NCBI RefSeq assembly: GCF_052050035.1
Contig: NZ_CP189882.1
Location: forward strand, 4,712,001 to 4,776,000
Length of the DNA: 64,000 nt
From: Symbiopectobacterium purcellii_A
GTDB lineage: Bacteria > Pseudomonadota > Gammaproteobacteria > Enterobacterales > Enterobacteriaceae
Direction of reading: 5' to 3'
This document shows positions 10,203 to 20,098 of this stretch, one piece after another; within the stretch, counting starts at the first letter, position 1, and each line of letters begins with the position of its first letter. The notes below the pieces were generated by a model, which did no database searches, was not told the DNA's origin, and saw nothing but the letters and a program-made list of their open reading frames with translations. The position numbers and the translations under genes are program-made.

Positions 10203-11135
10203 ATGCAAGAAAATCAAAAAATTAATCAAAAACAGCAATGCAACCTCAACAAACTGCAAAAGCGTTTGCGTCGTAACGTGGGCGAAGCGATCGCTGACTT
10301 CAATATGATTGAAGAGGGTGACCGCATTATGGTGTGTCTCTCCGGCGGTAAAGACAGTTACACGCTGCTGGAAATACTGCGTAATCTGCAACAGAGCGCC
10401 CCCGTGAATTTTTCACTGGTGGCCGTCAATCTCGATCAGAAACAGCCGGGTTTCCCTGAGCATGTTTTGCCGCAGTATCTGGACAGCCTGGGCGTTGAAT
10501 ACAAGATTGTCGAAGAGAACACCTACGGCATTGTGAAAGAAAAAATCCCTGAGGGGAAAACCACCTGCTCCCTCTGTTCGCGACTGCGTCGCGGTATTCT
10601 CTACCGCACGGCTACCGAGCTGGGAGCCACCAAAATTGCGCTGGGTCACCACCGCGACGATATGCTGCAAACGCTGTTTCTCAACATGTTTTACGGCGGC
10701 AAGTTAAAAGGGATGCCACCAAAGCTGATGAGTGACGACGGCAAACACGTGGTGATCCGCCCACTGGCCTACTGTCGCGAAAAAGATATTGAACGTTTTG
10801 CCGAAGCGCGCGCGTTTCCGATTATCCCCTGCAACCTGTGCGGATCGCAGCCTAATCTGCAACGTCAAGTGATTAAAGACATGCTGCGCGATTGGGATAA
10901 ACGTCATCCCGGCCGTATTGAGACGATGTTCACGGCCATGCAAAACGTTGTGCCTTCCCATTTGGCCGACCATCACCTTTTCGATTTCAAGGGGATCCAG
11001 CATGGCAGTGAAGTGATTGACGGTGGGGATTTAGCGTTTGATCGTGAAACGCTTCCGCTCCAGCCGGTCGGTTGGCAACCCGAAGACGATGCCGTTGCCG
11101 AACCTGAGCGCCTCAACGTTATCGAAATCAAATAA
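10203..11135 (+). CDS. ttcA: tRNA 2-thiocytidine synthetase TtcA
   Basis: Iron-sulfur, ATP-dependent thiolase that makes 2-thiocytidine at position 32 of certain tRNAs. 310 aa, normal length. The PP-loop ATPase motif SGGKDSYTLLE is near residue 45, followed by two CxxC motifs that hold the 4Fe-4S cluster, CSLC (in KTTCSLCSRLRRG) and CNLC (in IIPCNLCGSQPN). ATG 10203 gives MQENQKINQKQQCNLNKLQK, as in relatives. No lesion. Convergent with fnrS/zntB, as in E. coli. Confidence 0.96.
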   Translation: MQENQKINQKQQCNLNKLQKRLRRNVGEAIADFNMIEEGDRIMVCLSGGKDSYTLLEILRNLQQSAPVNFSLVAVNLDQKQPGFPEHVLPQYLDSLGVEYKIVEENTYGIVKEKIPEGKTTCSLCSRLRRGILYRTATELGATKIALGHHRDDMLQTLFLNMFYGGKLKGMPPKLMSDDGKHVVIRPLAYCREKDIERFAEARAFPIIPCNLCGSQPNLQRQVIKDMLRDWDKRHPGRIETMFTAMQNVVPSHLADHHLFDFKGIQHGSEVIDGGDLAFDRETLPLQPVGWQPEDDAVAEPERLNVIEIK

Positions 11136-11171
11136 GACCAGGGTACTACGGTGCCCACCTGAGCTTCAGGC

Positions 11172-11292
11172 AAAAAAAATGCCGACATAAACGTCGGCAT
11201 GGTGTGAATCAATTGTGCTATGCAGTAATTCAAAAAAGGAAGTAAGACAATATGGAGCGCAACGCCCATCGCTTGACGTTGCATTCACCTGC
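11172..11292 (-). ncRNA. fnrS: FnrS small RNA (anaerobically induced)
   Basis: Hfq-binding sRNA that represses aerobic-metabolism mRNAs under anaerobiosis. The minus strand from 11292 reads GCAGGTGAATGCAACGTCAA, then the conserved body (including TTGTCTTACTTCC and TGCATAGCACAATTGATTC), and ends in the stem ATGCCGAC/GTCGGCAT with a U8 run at 11179-11172. From memory this is almost identical to E. coli FnrS over its first ~87 nt, with a changed terminator stem. As in E. coli it lies between zntB and the dbpA/ttcA side. About 121 nt. Confidence 0.92.
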
Positions 11293-11327
11293 GAGAGTGA
11301 TAGTGCCGTACCTGAGTGCATGAAATG

Positions 11328-11341
11328 TTGATATTTCTCAA
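11328..11341 (-). promoter_or_regulatory. FNR box of fnrS
   Basis: Minus-strand TTGAGAAATATCAA, one mismatch from the FNR consensus TTGAT-N4-ATCAA, centred about 42 bp upstream of the inferred fnrS start (11292), the class II activator position. Confidence 0.8.
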
Positions 11342-11409
11342 TATATTCAATTTTTTTTGAAGACACTCAACATATTGTGATAGCAGACGCAGTAACACAT
11401 TGGAAAATT

Positions 11410-12389
11410 TCATAGCCATTTACTGCGCTTTAACCACAGGGCAACGCCCCCCACCAAGACGATCAACATAACGCAGAAGGTGATAAATCCCATGGATGAA
11501 CCACCGCCAGGGATCCCGCCCAGATTGACCCCAAACAGCCCGGTTAAGAAAGTGGTTGGCAAAAATATCATGGCCAACAAGGACATGCTGTAAGTACGTC
11601 GATTCAGCGCCTCTGTCATCTGTGAAGTAATTTCATCAGCCAGTACAGTTGTGCGGGCTACGCTGGCGTCCAAATCATCCAACCCGCGCCCAAGGCGTTC
11701 AGCAATTTCCTGCATCCTGCGGCGATCGCCATCGCCCATCCAGGCCAGGCGCTCGCCTGAAAGACGGGAAAAAACGTCGCGCTGCGGTGTCATGTAACGC
11801 CGTAGCACAATCAGTTGCTTGCGAATCAATGCCAGCATACCGCGCGCCGGAATTTTCTGCTCCAGCAGATCGTCTTCCAGATCGATGATTTTTTCATGCA
11901 AGTCGTCGATAAACTCACTGGTTTGGTCCGTCAGTGCTTCCGCCACGGAAACCAGCCAGCTACCGCTGTCAGTTGGGCCGTTGCCCTCTTGCAAATCCGT
12001 TAGCACATCATTGATGGCGGCAATTTTACGACGACGCGTTGAGATAATCAGCGTATCCGTAATAAAGACCCGGCCACAAACTGGTCAGGGCGTGAATCGG
12101 CATTGAGATTGATGCTGCGCAGCGTAATGAGCGTCCCCTCGCCCAAGCTCGTAACCCGTGGACGCGCACTTTCTCCGGCCAGTAAGTTACGAATGCCATC
12201 AGGTAGCAGCGGGGTTTCATTTAACCAACGCGCACTGCCGGGCAGGCTATAATCCAAATGCAGCCAGCAAGGATTGGCGCTATCAACCACCCCGTAAGCC
12301 GAAATCGGCTTGATTCCGCCCTTCCCATCCAACTGGCAGGCATGAACCGCCTCTGAATCCTGCAATACTTTTCCTTCAAACGGCTTCAT
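11410..12389 (-). pseudogene. zntB: Zinc transporter ZntB, frameshifted
   Basis: CorA-family inner-membrane protein that transports zinc. N-terminal cytoplasmic part from ATG 12389 (MKPFEGKVLQDSEAVHACQL) is followed near 12072 by a small deletion: GTGGCC runs directly into GGGTC where about 4 nt are missing. The rest continues in another frame (FITDTLIISTRRRKIAAIND ... LTGLFGVNLGGIPGG ... ALWLKRSKWL) with the signature GVN region and two terminal membrane helices intact. A recent single-lesion pseudogene. Confidence 0.88.
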
Positions 12390-12643
12390 GTTTTTCTCTC
12401 CCACGGCCTTTACGCTACCCCATCACAATGACGGCCATACCATAACGGTTTTACAACAGCTAAAGCCTAGTGATAATTAGATTTTTCGCAAATTCAATCA
12501 GTAACAAAATCGCTCCCGATCGTTGCGCATTTACGTTATCGTTGAATAGCACATTTTTGACACATATCACTGCCGGTTTGCTAAAACCCGCTACAGTATC
12601 AATGAGCTCTTGTTTCCACATAAGATGATGAACAGGAGGTGAT

Positions 12644-13078
12644 ATGTATAAGACCGTGCTCGTTCCCATCGACATATCTGAAAATGAACTAACGCAACGC
12701 GTTGTTGCGCACGTAGAAGCGTTGGCCAAGCTGCATGACACCTACGTGCACTTTCTTACCGTAATCCCTTCGTACCCCTATTACACCACCCTTGGTGTTA
12801 CCTATCCTGCCGGGCTGCCCGATATCGAGGAGATGAAACGCAACACCAGCGCGGCATTTACCGAGGTCATCAAACGTTTTAACCTGCCGGAAGACAGGAT
12901 AATGCCGCACATCATGACCGGTACGCCCAAGTAGCAAATCCTGAAGCTTGCTGACTCACTCGATGCTGACCTCATCATCATAGGCTCCCACCGTCACAGT
13001 GCCACAACCTTTTTACTGGGCTCCAACGCGGCCGCCGTGGTACGACACACCACCTGTTCGGTGCTTGTCGTTCGCTAG
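12644..13078 (+). pseudogene. uspF: Universal stress protein F, amber codon at position 97
   Basis: Would encode 144 aa, the normal length of UspF. Start MYKTVLVPIDISENELTQRV; the ATP-binding motif GSHRHSATTFLLGSNAAAVV is present after the lesion. TAG at 12932-12934 follows HIMTGTPK, and the same frame then continues QILKLADSLDADLIIIGSHR to TAG 13076. One nonsense mutation is the only defect. Ribosome site AGGAGGTGAT is strong. Confidence 0.88.
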
Positions 13079-13083
13079 CCGTA

Positions 13084-13108
13084 GGCAGCCCGCGCAAAAC
13101 GGGCTGCC
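13084..13108. terminator. Hairpin between uspF and mppA
   Basis: GGCAGCCCG - loop - CGGGCTGCC, a perfect 9-bp stem between convergent uspF and mppA; no long T run. Probably terminates both. Confidence 0.6.
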
Positions 13109-13121
13109 TAATCGCTGACCA

Positions 13122-14765
13122 TCACGATCCATGTTTCAGGATGTAGAGGGTATGGCTGTATGCCACATCTTCGGGATTGGCGATCGGATAGCCTTTTACC
13201 CACGGTTTGATCAAACGCCCGTTGGTATATTGATAGATAGGGGCGATAGGCGCGGCGTCCAGCAGCAGATTTTCGGCCTGGTTATACAGCGTGTTGCGCG
13301 CCGCCGCATCGGTTTTCATGCTGGCATCATTGACCACGCGATCGTAATCCGCACTGTGAAAACGCGCAATATTTCCGCTGTGAGTGGACGTCAGCAAGGA
13401 CAGAAACGTTGAGGCCTCATTGTAATCGCCTACCCAGGATGCGCGGATCACATCAAAATCACCGCTATTGCGGCTATTGATATAGGTTTGCCACTCCTGA
13501 TTAGTCAACTTCACATTAACGCCCAGCTTTTGCTTCCACATCGACGCGATAGCGATAGCAATTTTCTGATGGTTTTCCGCCGTGTTATACAACAGCGAGA
13601 GCGTCAGGGGACGATCGGGCCCATACCCTGCCGCTGCCATCAGCGCTTTAGCCTGCATGTCCAACTCTTCCTGCGAGTAGTGCTGTAATGGGTTAGGCTC
13701 CGGCGTAAACCCGGCGGTCACATCAGGGGTGAAGCGGTAGGCCGGTTTTTCTCCAGTGCCCAGCACCTTTTCGGCAATGATCTTACGGTCTATCGCATAG
13801 GAGAGCGCCCGACGTACGCGTGCATCATTGGTCGGCGCACGCTGGGTGTTAAAGGCGTAGTAGTACGTTCCCAACTGCTCTGGCGTGTACACCTGTCCCG
13901 GCACGTCCTTGAGCAGCTTCTGGTACATCTGTTTCGGGAAAGATTCGGTGATATCGATATCCCCCGCCAGATAGCGCTTGGTGGCGTTGGATTCCTGATT
14001 GATGGGCACAAACGTCACTTTGGTCAAACGGGTGTTGGCACGATCCCAGTAGTAAGGGTTAGGTGTCAGCACCAGCTTCTCGTTGACCACGCGCTCTTTT
14101 AGCGCGAATGCGCCGTTACCCACCAGATTGCCCGGTTTAGTCCAATCATTGCCAAATTGCTCAATGGTTTTCTGGTGCACCGGAAACAGGCTGAAATTGC
14201 CGACAAGATTGATAAAATAAGGTACTGGCTTAGTCAATTGCACGCGTAGCGTATGCGCATCCACCGCCGTCACGCCTAACTGATCTGGCGGCTGAGTCCC
14301 GGCAATGATCTGCTCAGCATTCACAATCCCCGCCAGACGGGCAAACCAGGCAAACGGCGAGGAATTGGCGGGATCAACCAGACGCCGCCAACTGTAGACA
14401 AAATCCTGAGCGGTCACCGGATCGCCATTCGACCAGCGCGCATCATCACGCAGCGTAAACAGAAAGGTTCGGTTGTCATTGGTTTGCCAACGCAACGCAA
14501 CGCCGGGGATCGCTCGGCCTTGTGCGTCCTGATTCAGCAGTCCTTCAAACAGATCGCGCGACACCTGAGCTTCAGGCAAACCGACCGCTTTAATCGGGTC
14601 CAAAGAGGCGGGTTCATCCTTGATATGGCGAACAATTTCCTGTTTATCCGCCAATACCGCATCAGCAGGCACGTTGGCCGCCACGGCACTGCCCATTGTC
14701 GTGCCCAAGATGACCGCCAGCAGGCCCCGTTTCAGCCCGGTATTATTATGGTATTGCATCTTCAT
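13122..14765 (-). CDS. mppA: Periplasmic murein-tripeptide binding protein MppA
   Basis: ABC-transporter substrate-binding protein (SBP_bac_5) that delivers the murein tripeptide and other peptides to the Opp permease during wall recycling. 547 aa with a Sec signal peptide (KRGLLAVILGTTMGSAVAA, cleaved near residue 29). The family signature RHIKDEPASLDPIKAVGLPE and C-terminal APIAPIYQYTNGRLIKPW match MppA rather than plain OppA. Intact. Divergent from mpaA, which acts in the same recycling pathway. Confidence 0.92.
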   Translation of the reverse strand: MKMQYHNNTGLKRGLLAVILGTTMGSAVAANVPADAVLADKQEIVRHIKDEPASLDPIKAVGLPEAQVSRDLFEGLLNQDAQGRAIPGVALRWQTNDNRTFLFTLRDDARWSNGDPVTAQDFVYSWRRLVDPANSSPFAWFARLAGIVNAEQIIAGTQPPDQLGVTAVDAHTLRVQLTKPVPYFINLVGNFSLFPVHQKTIEQFGNDWTKPGNLVGNGAFALKERVVNEKLVLTPNPYYWDRANTRLTKVTFVPINQESNATKRYLAGDIDITESFPKQMYQKLLKDVPGQVYTPEQLGTYYYAFNTQRAPTNDARVRRALSYAIDRKIIAEKVLGTGEKPAYRFTPDVTAGFTPEPNPLQHYSQEELDMQAKALMAAAGYGPDRPLTLSLLYNTAENHQKIAIAIASMWKQKLGVNVKLTNQEWQTYINSRNSGDFDVIRASWVGDYNEASTFLSLLTSTHSGNIARFHSADYDRVVNDASMKTDAAARNTLYNQAENLLLDAAPIAPIYQYTNGRLIKPWVKGYPIANPEDVAYSHTLYILKHGS

Positions 14766-14963
14766 TCACCTCATCCATCATCAGGTTACGGTATCAGTCA
14801 CAGTGTATTGCAACCATGATAGCGGGAAATGGGCTATGTCGCCTTATTGGTTTAGCGCTCAGTGTGTATCAATGCGAAACGGGGCACGAATAAGGCTTTT
14901 TTCATCACCCCTTTTATGATGAAGTATGCTGATGTATGACCACAATGAGGCTTTGGCATCATT

Positions 14964-15695
14964 ATGACGGGCACGTGTTTGCTGACACCACGCCACCAGC
15001 GTGGACCCCTTAAGGTATCCGGTGAACGCTATGGTTCATCCGCGTTGGGCGCGCCGTTACTCTACTTTCCTGCCGAACACGCCAGCAGCGATACCGGTCT
15101 AATTCTCGCCGGCACGCACGGTGATGAAGCCGCGTCAATCGCCGCCCTCTCCTGCGCCCTGCGAACGCTGCTCCGCGGACAACGTCATCAACATCTGGTG
15201 CTGTGCGTCAATCCGGACGGCTGCCAGCTTGGTCTGCGCGCCAATGCCAATGGCGTTGATCTGAACCGCAATTTCCCCACCGCTAACTGGCAGGAAGCCA
15301 ATACGGTCTATCGCTGGAACAGCGCCACGCCTGAACGCGACGTGCAACTGTCCACCGGTGCGTCTCCAGGCTCAGAGCCAGAAACCCAGGCATTGTGTTC
15401 GCTAATTGAACGTCTCGATCCGGCCTGGGTTGTCACCTTCCACGAACCGCTTGCCTGGGTTGACGATCCGGACAGTTCTGCGCTGGCAGCATGGCTTTCA
15501 CAGGCCTTCTCGTTGCCGCAGGTCGAACATATTGGTTATCCCACGCCGGGCTCTTTTGGCAGTTGGTGCGCAGAGCGCCAATTGCCCTGCATCACGTTAG
15601 AGCTGCCTGCGATTTCCGCCGACGACGCGAGCGAACGCTACTTGTCCACCTGTGTCACCTTGTTGCAACAAAAGTTTTTATATCAATGTTGCTAA
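14964..15695 (+). CDS. mpaA: Murein peptide amidase A
   Basis: Zinc carboxypeptidase (M14 family) that cleaves the D-Glu-mDAP bond of murein peptides in the cytoplasm. 243 aa. Zinc and substrate motifs: LAGTHGDEAAS (His and Glu), NPDGCQLGLRANANGVDLNR, VVTFHEPLAW (third ligand His), and ITLELPAIS with the catalytic Glu. Start ATG 14964 (MTGTCLLTPRHQRG). Intact. Sits divergent to mppA and upstream of tpx as in E. coli. Confidence 0.93.
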   Translation: MTGTCLLTPRHQRGPLKVSGERYGSSALGAPLLYFPAEHASSDTGLILAGTHGDEAASIAALSCALRTLLRGQRHQHLVLCVNPDGCQLGLRANANGVDLNRNFPTANWQEANTVYRWNSATPERDVQLSTGASPGSEPETQALCSLIERLDPAWVVTFHEPLAWVDDPDSSALAAWLSQAFSLPQVEHIGYPTPGSFGSWCAERQLPCITLELPAISADDASERYLSTCVTLLQQKFLYQCC

Positions 15696-15748
15696 TGTTG
15701 CCCTACACTGATGAGCGTGTTAACCACCTGTAATTAAAGGACAAAGAA

Positions 15749-16252
15749 ATGTCAAAAAATGTGCATTTTCAAGGCAATCCTGTCGCTGTAGCCGGAAACT
15801 TTCCAGAGAAAGGCGCTAAGGCTGCCGCCTTCACACTGGTTGCCAAGGACCTTTCCGATGTCGCGCTGACCCAGTTCGCAGGTAAGCGTAAGATCCTGAA
15901 TATCTTCCCAAGTATCGATACGGGTGTATGCGCCGCTTCCGTGCGCAAATTTAACCAATTGGCTTCCGAGCTGGATAACACCGTGGTTCTCTGTATCTCT
16001 GCCGATCTGCCGTTTGCGCAATCGCGTTTCTGTGGAGCAGAAGGTCTCAACAACGTGGTAGTGCTCTCTTTGCTGCGCGGTGCGGAATTTAAGGACAACT
16101 ACGGTGTTGCTATCGCTGCTGGTCCGCTGCACGGACTGACAGCGCGCGCTGTGGTGGTATTGGATGAGCAAGACAACGTGCTGCACAGCGAGTTGGTGAA
16201 CGAGATCACCACCGAGCCCGATTATGATGCCGCGCTGGCTGCACTGAAATAA
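15749..16252 (+). CDS. tpx: Thiol peroxidase Tpx
   Basis: Atypical 2-Cys peroxiredoxin that reduces lipid and other hydroperoxides with thioredoxin. 167 aa, full length. Peroxidatic Cys in SIDTGVCAASVRKFNQ (about residue 60), resolving Cys in FAQSRFCGAEGL (about residue 94). Ribosome site AAAGGACAAAG precedes ATG 15749. Ends just before a strong terminator shared with tyrR. Confidence 0.96.
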   Translation: MSKNVHFQGNPVAVAGNFPEKGAKAAAFTLVAKDLSDVALTQFAGKRKILNIFPSIDTGVCAASVRKFNQLASELDNTVVLCISADLPFAQSRFCGAEGLNNVVVLSLLRGAEFKDNYGVAIAAGPLHGLTARAVVVLDEQDNVLHSELVNEITTEPDYDAALAALK

Positions 16253-16263
16253 CTCTCCGCGGA

Positions 16264-16296
16264 TAAAAAAAACGGCTGCCTCGGCAGCCGTTTTTG
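16264..16296. terminator. Bidirectional terminator tpx/tyrR
   Basis: Stem AACGGCTGCC / GGCAGCCGTT with an A run before and a T run after (TTTTTG), between convergent tpx and tyrR. Confidence 0.88.
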
Positions 16297-16301
16297 TTGG
16301 A

Positions 16302-17873
16302 TTACTCCTCCGCCTCATCGGCGGCTTTACGCTGGCTCAACCCGTATTCGCGCAATTTGTTGGCGATGGCGGTATGGGAAACACCCAGACGTTTTGCCAG
16401 TTTCCGCGTGCTGGGATAAGCCTGATAAAGGCGGATCAGCACCGAACGTTCAAAGCGCTTGCTGATATCGTCCAGTGAACCTTCAAGCAAATCATCGTTC
16501 TGTACGGTATCAAGGGTGAACGAGGGCAGATCGATATCCTGCACGCGCAGTTCGCGCCCTTCCAACTGGGTTAACGCACGATAAACGGTGTTTTTCAACT
16601 GACGCACATTGCCCGGCCACCCGTACTGCGGCAGCAGGTGATACAGTTCCGGCGCAATGCGCGGTCTGGCAATGCCCTGCTCATCAGCAAAACGCGCCAC
16701 AAACAGTTCGGTGAGCGCCATGATATCTGCTGGACGTTCACGCAGCGGCGGCAAGGCAAGCATCAACACGTTAAGCCGGTAGTAGAGATCCTCACGAAAC
16801 TCACCGCGTTGCACCAGTTCCAGCAGATTTTTCTGCGTGGCGCAAATCACCCGGACATCAACGTGCACTTCGTGCTCTTTCCCTACCCGGCGGAAAGTAC
16901 CGTCATTGAGAAAACGCAGCAGCTTGGTTTGCATCTGCGGCGACATTTCGCCCACCTGATCCAGCAGTACAGACCCCCCATTAGCCTGCTCAAAGAAGCC
17001 TTTTTTGCCTTCCAGCGCATTGGGATAAGCCCCCGGTGCGTGGCCGTACAGTTCACTTTCCATCACATCGTCAGGCAATGAAGCGCAATTGAGCGCCAGG
17101 AAAGGCTTTTTGCCGCGAGAACTGCGCAGATGGCATGCACGGGCCAGCATATCTTTACCGGTTCCGGTATCACCGACGATCAACAGCGGCGCATCGAGCA
17201 TGGCCAGTTTTTTACATTGATCAACCACCTGACGCATTTTGGGGCTGACGGCGACGATATGGTTGAATTCATTTTCATCGTTAACCGCCAGATCTTGTAA
17301 CTGGCGGCCCATACGCACTGCCGATTTCAGCATGACCAACGCGCCAGCAATCACGCTTTCGCCCGCGTCATTATCCAAATACACCGGCGTGATTTCCAAC
17401 AGGAAATCTTGTCCACGGATCACGACACGTTCTGCTTCCAGCCTTCGATCATCGCGCTCCAACCAGCGTGTGAAGTTGTAATTGGGGATCAACTGGCTAA
17501 TGGTGACAGAGCTGATGCTGTCAGCCGATTGTTCGAACAGCACCAGCATCGCCGGATTGAACAATTCAATGTTGCCTTTCAGATCGAGAGAGAAAACCGG
17601 CTCAGGCATCGATTCCAATACGGCGCTCATCGCGCGCTGCTCTCGCTCGGAAGGCATAAATGCCACGGTGCGCACGTCGCGCACGCTTTCGGTACGTCGA
17701 ATCTCCGCCATCAGTACGCGAAAATCGTCAAAACCGAGCGTAGCAAAATTCAGGTAAATCCGTCCGGCGGGGTCAATTTCAATGCCCCGTAAATCAATAG
17801 CGCGCGAGGCCAGCAAATCCAGCAACTCGCGCGTCAGGCCAATTCGATCTTCACAAAAGACTTCCAGACGCAT
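16302..17873 (-). CDS. tyrR: Transcriptional regulator TyrR
   Basis: Regulator of aromatic amino acid biosynthesis and transport that responds to tyrosine and phenylalanine. 523 aa (E. coli 513). N-terminal ACT domain (MRLEVFCEDRIGLTRELLDL), PAS domain (~80-185), AAA+ domain with Walker A GDTGTGKDMLARACH and Walker B GGSVLLDQVGEMS. The sigma-54 GAFTGA loop is replaced (GHAPGAYPNALEGKKG), as expected for TyrR. C-terminal helix-turn-helix STRKLAKRLGVSHTAIANKL. Intact. Downstream of ycjXF as in E. coli. Confidence 0.96.
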   Translation of the reverse strand: MRLEVFCEDRIGLTRELLDLLASRAIDLRGIEIDPAGRIYLNFATLGFDDFRVLMAEIRRTESVRDVRTVAFMPSEREQRAMSAVLESMPEPVFSLDLKGNIELFNPAMLVLFEQSADSISSVTISQLIPNYNFTRWLERDDRRLEAERVVIRGQDFLLEITPVYLDNDAGESVIAGALVMLKSAVRMGRQLQDLAVNDENEFNHIVAVSPKMRQVVDQCKKLAMLDAPLLIVGDTGTGKDMLARACHLRSSRGKKPFLALNCASLPDDVMESELYGHAPGAYPNALEGKKGFFEQANGGSVLLDQVGEMSPQMQTKLLRFLNDGTFRRVGKEHEVHVDVRVICATQKNLLELVQRGEFREDLYYRLNVLMLALPPLRERPADIMALTELFVARFADEQGIARPRIAPELYHLLPQYGWPGNVRQLKNTVYRALTQLEGRELRVQDIDLPSFTLDTVQNDDLLEGSLDDISKRFERSVLIRLYQAYPSTRKLAKRLGVSHTAIANKLREYGLSQRKAADEAEE

Positions 17874-17936
17874 TAACAGCTACCTTCTTCCAGGGGAATG
17901 GATATCCCTGGCATCATACCGCGTCCCCTTCCACGG

Positions 17937-17976
17937 ATGAAGCCACCTGTCAGCAAAAGTTGACAGGTGGCTTCAT
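17937..17976. terminator. Strong hairpin between ycjF and tyrR
   Basis: Perfect 16-bp stem (ATGAAGCCACCTGTCA and its complement) with an 8-nt loop, followed on the + strand by TCTTTTTT. On the minus strand, where both genes lie, it has no U run, so it may act as an RNA stability element or partial terminator between ycjF and tyrR. Confidence 0.6.
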
Positions 17977-18015
17977 CTTTTTTCCCGTTGGCGCTATTTC
18001 GAGCGTTTGTGGGCG

Positions 18016-19075
18016 TTACGGCGGCGTTGGTGTGGTTTTTTTCTGTACCACAGCTTTGATCTGCCCGACCAACTCACGTCGGAAATCCCCAAGCTGCGGC
18101 TTGTCATCGAGCCAGGGCAATGGACGACAGAGTTCCATCGCCTTGATGCCGAGTCGCGCAGTCAGCAAACCAGCACCAATGCCCTGTGCAGCGCGGGCCG
18201 AGAGGCGCGCAGCCAGATCCTGCGACATCCAGTCCATGCCAATTTCACGCACCATATCTGACGCGCCGGCGAAAGCGATATTCAGCAACACCAATTTAAA
18301 CAGACGAATGCGGCTAAAATAACCCAGTTCGATACCGTAAAGCGCGGCAATACGATTGATCAGACGCAGGTTCCGCAAGGCGATAAAAGCAATGTCCACC
18401 AGCGCCAGTGTGCTGAGCGCGATCATCAGCGTCGATTCGGCAGCCGAACGGCTGATCTCGCGACGGGCGCGGTTATCCAGCACCGGTTGCACCAGATTGG
18501 CGTACAGTACCAGCACTTCTTTATCGTTGTGAGTCTCATGCAGCGAGGCTCGCCAACGCTGGAGTGCAGGATGCCCGTCATCCAACCCGGCCTGCTGCGC
18601 CAGCCTTTCACAAAAATCGCGCCCCTGCCCAACAGCGAGGCTGCTGAGCAACTCACGGGCTTTATCACGCGCTTCGGCACGCGCCCGCAAACGGTACAAA
18701 CGCCGCCATTCGGCAATCAGGGAGCCTGCACCGGCGACCACTATCATGCCGCCTGCCGCCAACCCACCCAGCACAATCCACTGCTGTTCCAGCCAAGCTG
18801 GTATGTACCGATTGGATGCCCTGCGCAACCGCGCTGGCGCCGAATAAGGTGAGACCCGCCATCACCAGCTTGCGCCATAGGCTGCGGCGTGGTCGCAATG
18901 CCGCCTCAACGGCGGCTTCCGCCTCGCCCTCACGGCTCAATTCCGCTTCGGGCACCGTCGGGGAGAAGTGACGCGAGGTATCATCATCAAAGGCAACGGT
19001 ACTGCGTAGCGTGGGGGCGGTTGCCAAGGGTGCCTCGTCATCAAAGGTGATCCGCGGCTTTAACGGTTTACTCAT
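18016..19075 (-). pseudogene. ycjF: YcjF inner-membrane protein, frameshifted
   Basis: DUF697-family membrane protein of the psp-ycjXF region. The 5' part from ATG 19075 (MSKPLKPRITFDDEAPLATA) reads to a frameshift near 18800-18815 in the first membrane segment, after QGIQSV. The rest continues in another frame (WLEQQWIVLGGLAAGG ... SAAESTLMIALSTLALVDIA ... QGIGAGLLTARLGIKAMEL) and is otherwise well conserved. Start overlaps the ycjX stop (ATGA). Confidence 0.88.
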
Positions 19076-19158
19076 CGCAATTTATCCCCCAATAAAAATT
19101 CCATGACGCTGTCCAGCCGAATGTGTGGCAGCGGCGTATCAACGTTCATCGCTTGAGG
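19072..19158 (-). pseudogene. ycjX: YcjX C-terminal tail only
   Basis: The last ~28 codons of the YcjX P-loop NTPase (DTPLPHIRLDSVMEFLLGDK, then LR and stop) remain in front of ycjF. Everything upstream was lost at the IS903 end (19159). On the far side of the IS pile the psp operon resumes at pspC, so ycjX, pspE and pspD were deleted. Confidence 0.85.
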
Positions 19159-19215
19159 GGCTTTGTTGAATAAATCAGAATTAGCCGACAGGATGACTCC
19201 CTCTGCTACACCTGT

Positions 19216-20098
19216 TATAGCCAAGCGACTTAATTTTGATTACACCATATGGACTGAGAACAAACTCTCTGTATCGCAACCCATCTCTCTTTTTTTGCTT
19301 TTTGCTTGTGCCCATTTATGCTCAATTGGGTTAAGATCTGGCGAATATGTAGGCAAATACTCCACCATATACCCTGCATCGATGATGACTTGTTGAATAT
19401 TATGTTTTTTGTGAAAAGTGGCATTGTCCATCATGATTACACTGTTTTTAGGGAGTACTGGGATAAGGACTTGTGTGACCCAGGCATAGAAAACATCGCT
19501 GTTAATATTGATATCAAATAATCCGATAGCAAACAGCGTTGTGCCTAATAAAGCGCCGATAACATTTGTTCTTCCCCTAGCTCCCCAGTTCTTCAGGCCA
19601 AAACACCGTTGACCTTTTGGGGAATAGCCGTGAGTCCGTGGGGCATCGTGTGAAAAACCACTTTCATCAATAAAAACAATAGGTTTACCTTCTTTTTCAT
19701 ACTGTTGTTTTTTTTGTTGAAATCCCTGCCGGGCGTTTTCGTCGGCTTTCGGATGACGTAGAGTTTTTTTATAGGTCAATCCCAGCTTTTTAAGCGCTTG
19801 CCAAATGGCCTTCTGACAAACGCCAAAACGCTCTGCACGTTCTTTTTGGTAAGCATCTGGATATTGTTCAACATCTTTTATCAACTCGGATTTATCGATC
19901 TTTCGCTGACGCGTGGTCGATGCTTTTGACTCTATTTGATTAATCCAACGCGATACAGAGGCAGGGCCAATCCGAAATTGCTTCGCTGTTTCTCGGATAC
20001 TCAACCCTTCGTTTTTCCGTGTAGATATCACTTTACGTCTAAAATCAATTGAATAGCTCATTTAAATAATGTAATCAAAATTAAGTCGTTTAGCTATA
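19216..20098 (-). mobile_element. IS630-family element, copy 1 (complete)
   Basis: 883 bp with TA duplications. Ends TATAGCCAAGCGACTTAATT and (complement of right end) TATAGCTAAACGACTTAATT. The only copy here with one uninterrupted transposase; likely source of activity for MITE-1. Confidence 0.92.
19240..20061 (-). CDS. IS630-family transposase, intact
   Basis: 273 aa from ATG 20061 (MSYSIDFRRKVISTRKNEGL). N-terminal paired helix-turn-helix (LSIRETAKQFRIGPASVSRW and a second HTH at residues ~70-95), then a DDE domain: IVFIDESGFSHD, SVIMMDNATFHKKHN and YSPDLNPIEHKWAQAKSKKR. The tract after LTY is A7 here; the copies at 48606 and 62177 have A8 and are out of frame at that point. Confidence 0.93.
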   Translation of the reverse strand: MSYSIDFRRKVISTRKNEGLSIRETAKQFRIGPASVSRWINQIESKASTTRQRKIDKSELIKDVEQYPDAYQKERAERFGVCQKAIWQALKKLGLTYKKTLRHPKADENARQGFQQKKQQYEKEGKPIVFIDESGFSHDAPRTHGYSPKGQRCFGLKNWGARGRTNVIGALLGTTLFAIGLFDININSDVFYAWVTQVLIPVLPKNSVIMMDNATFHKKHNIQQVIIDAGYMVEYLPTYSPDLNPIEHKWAQAKSKKREMGCDTESLFSVHMV

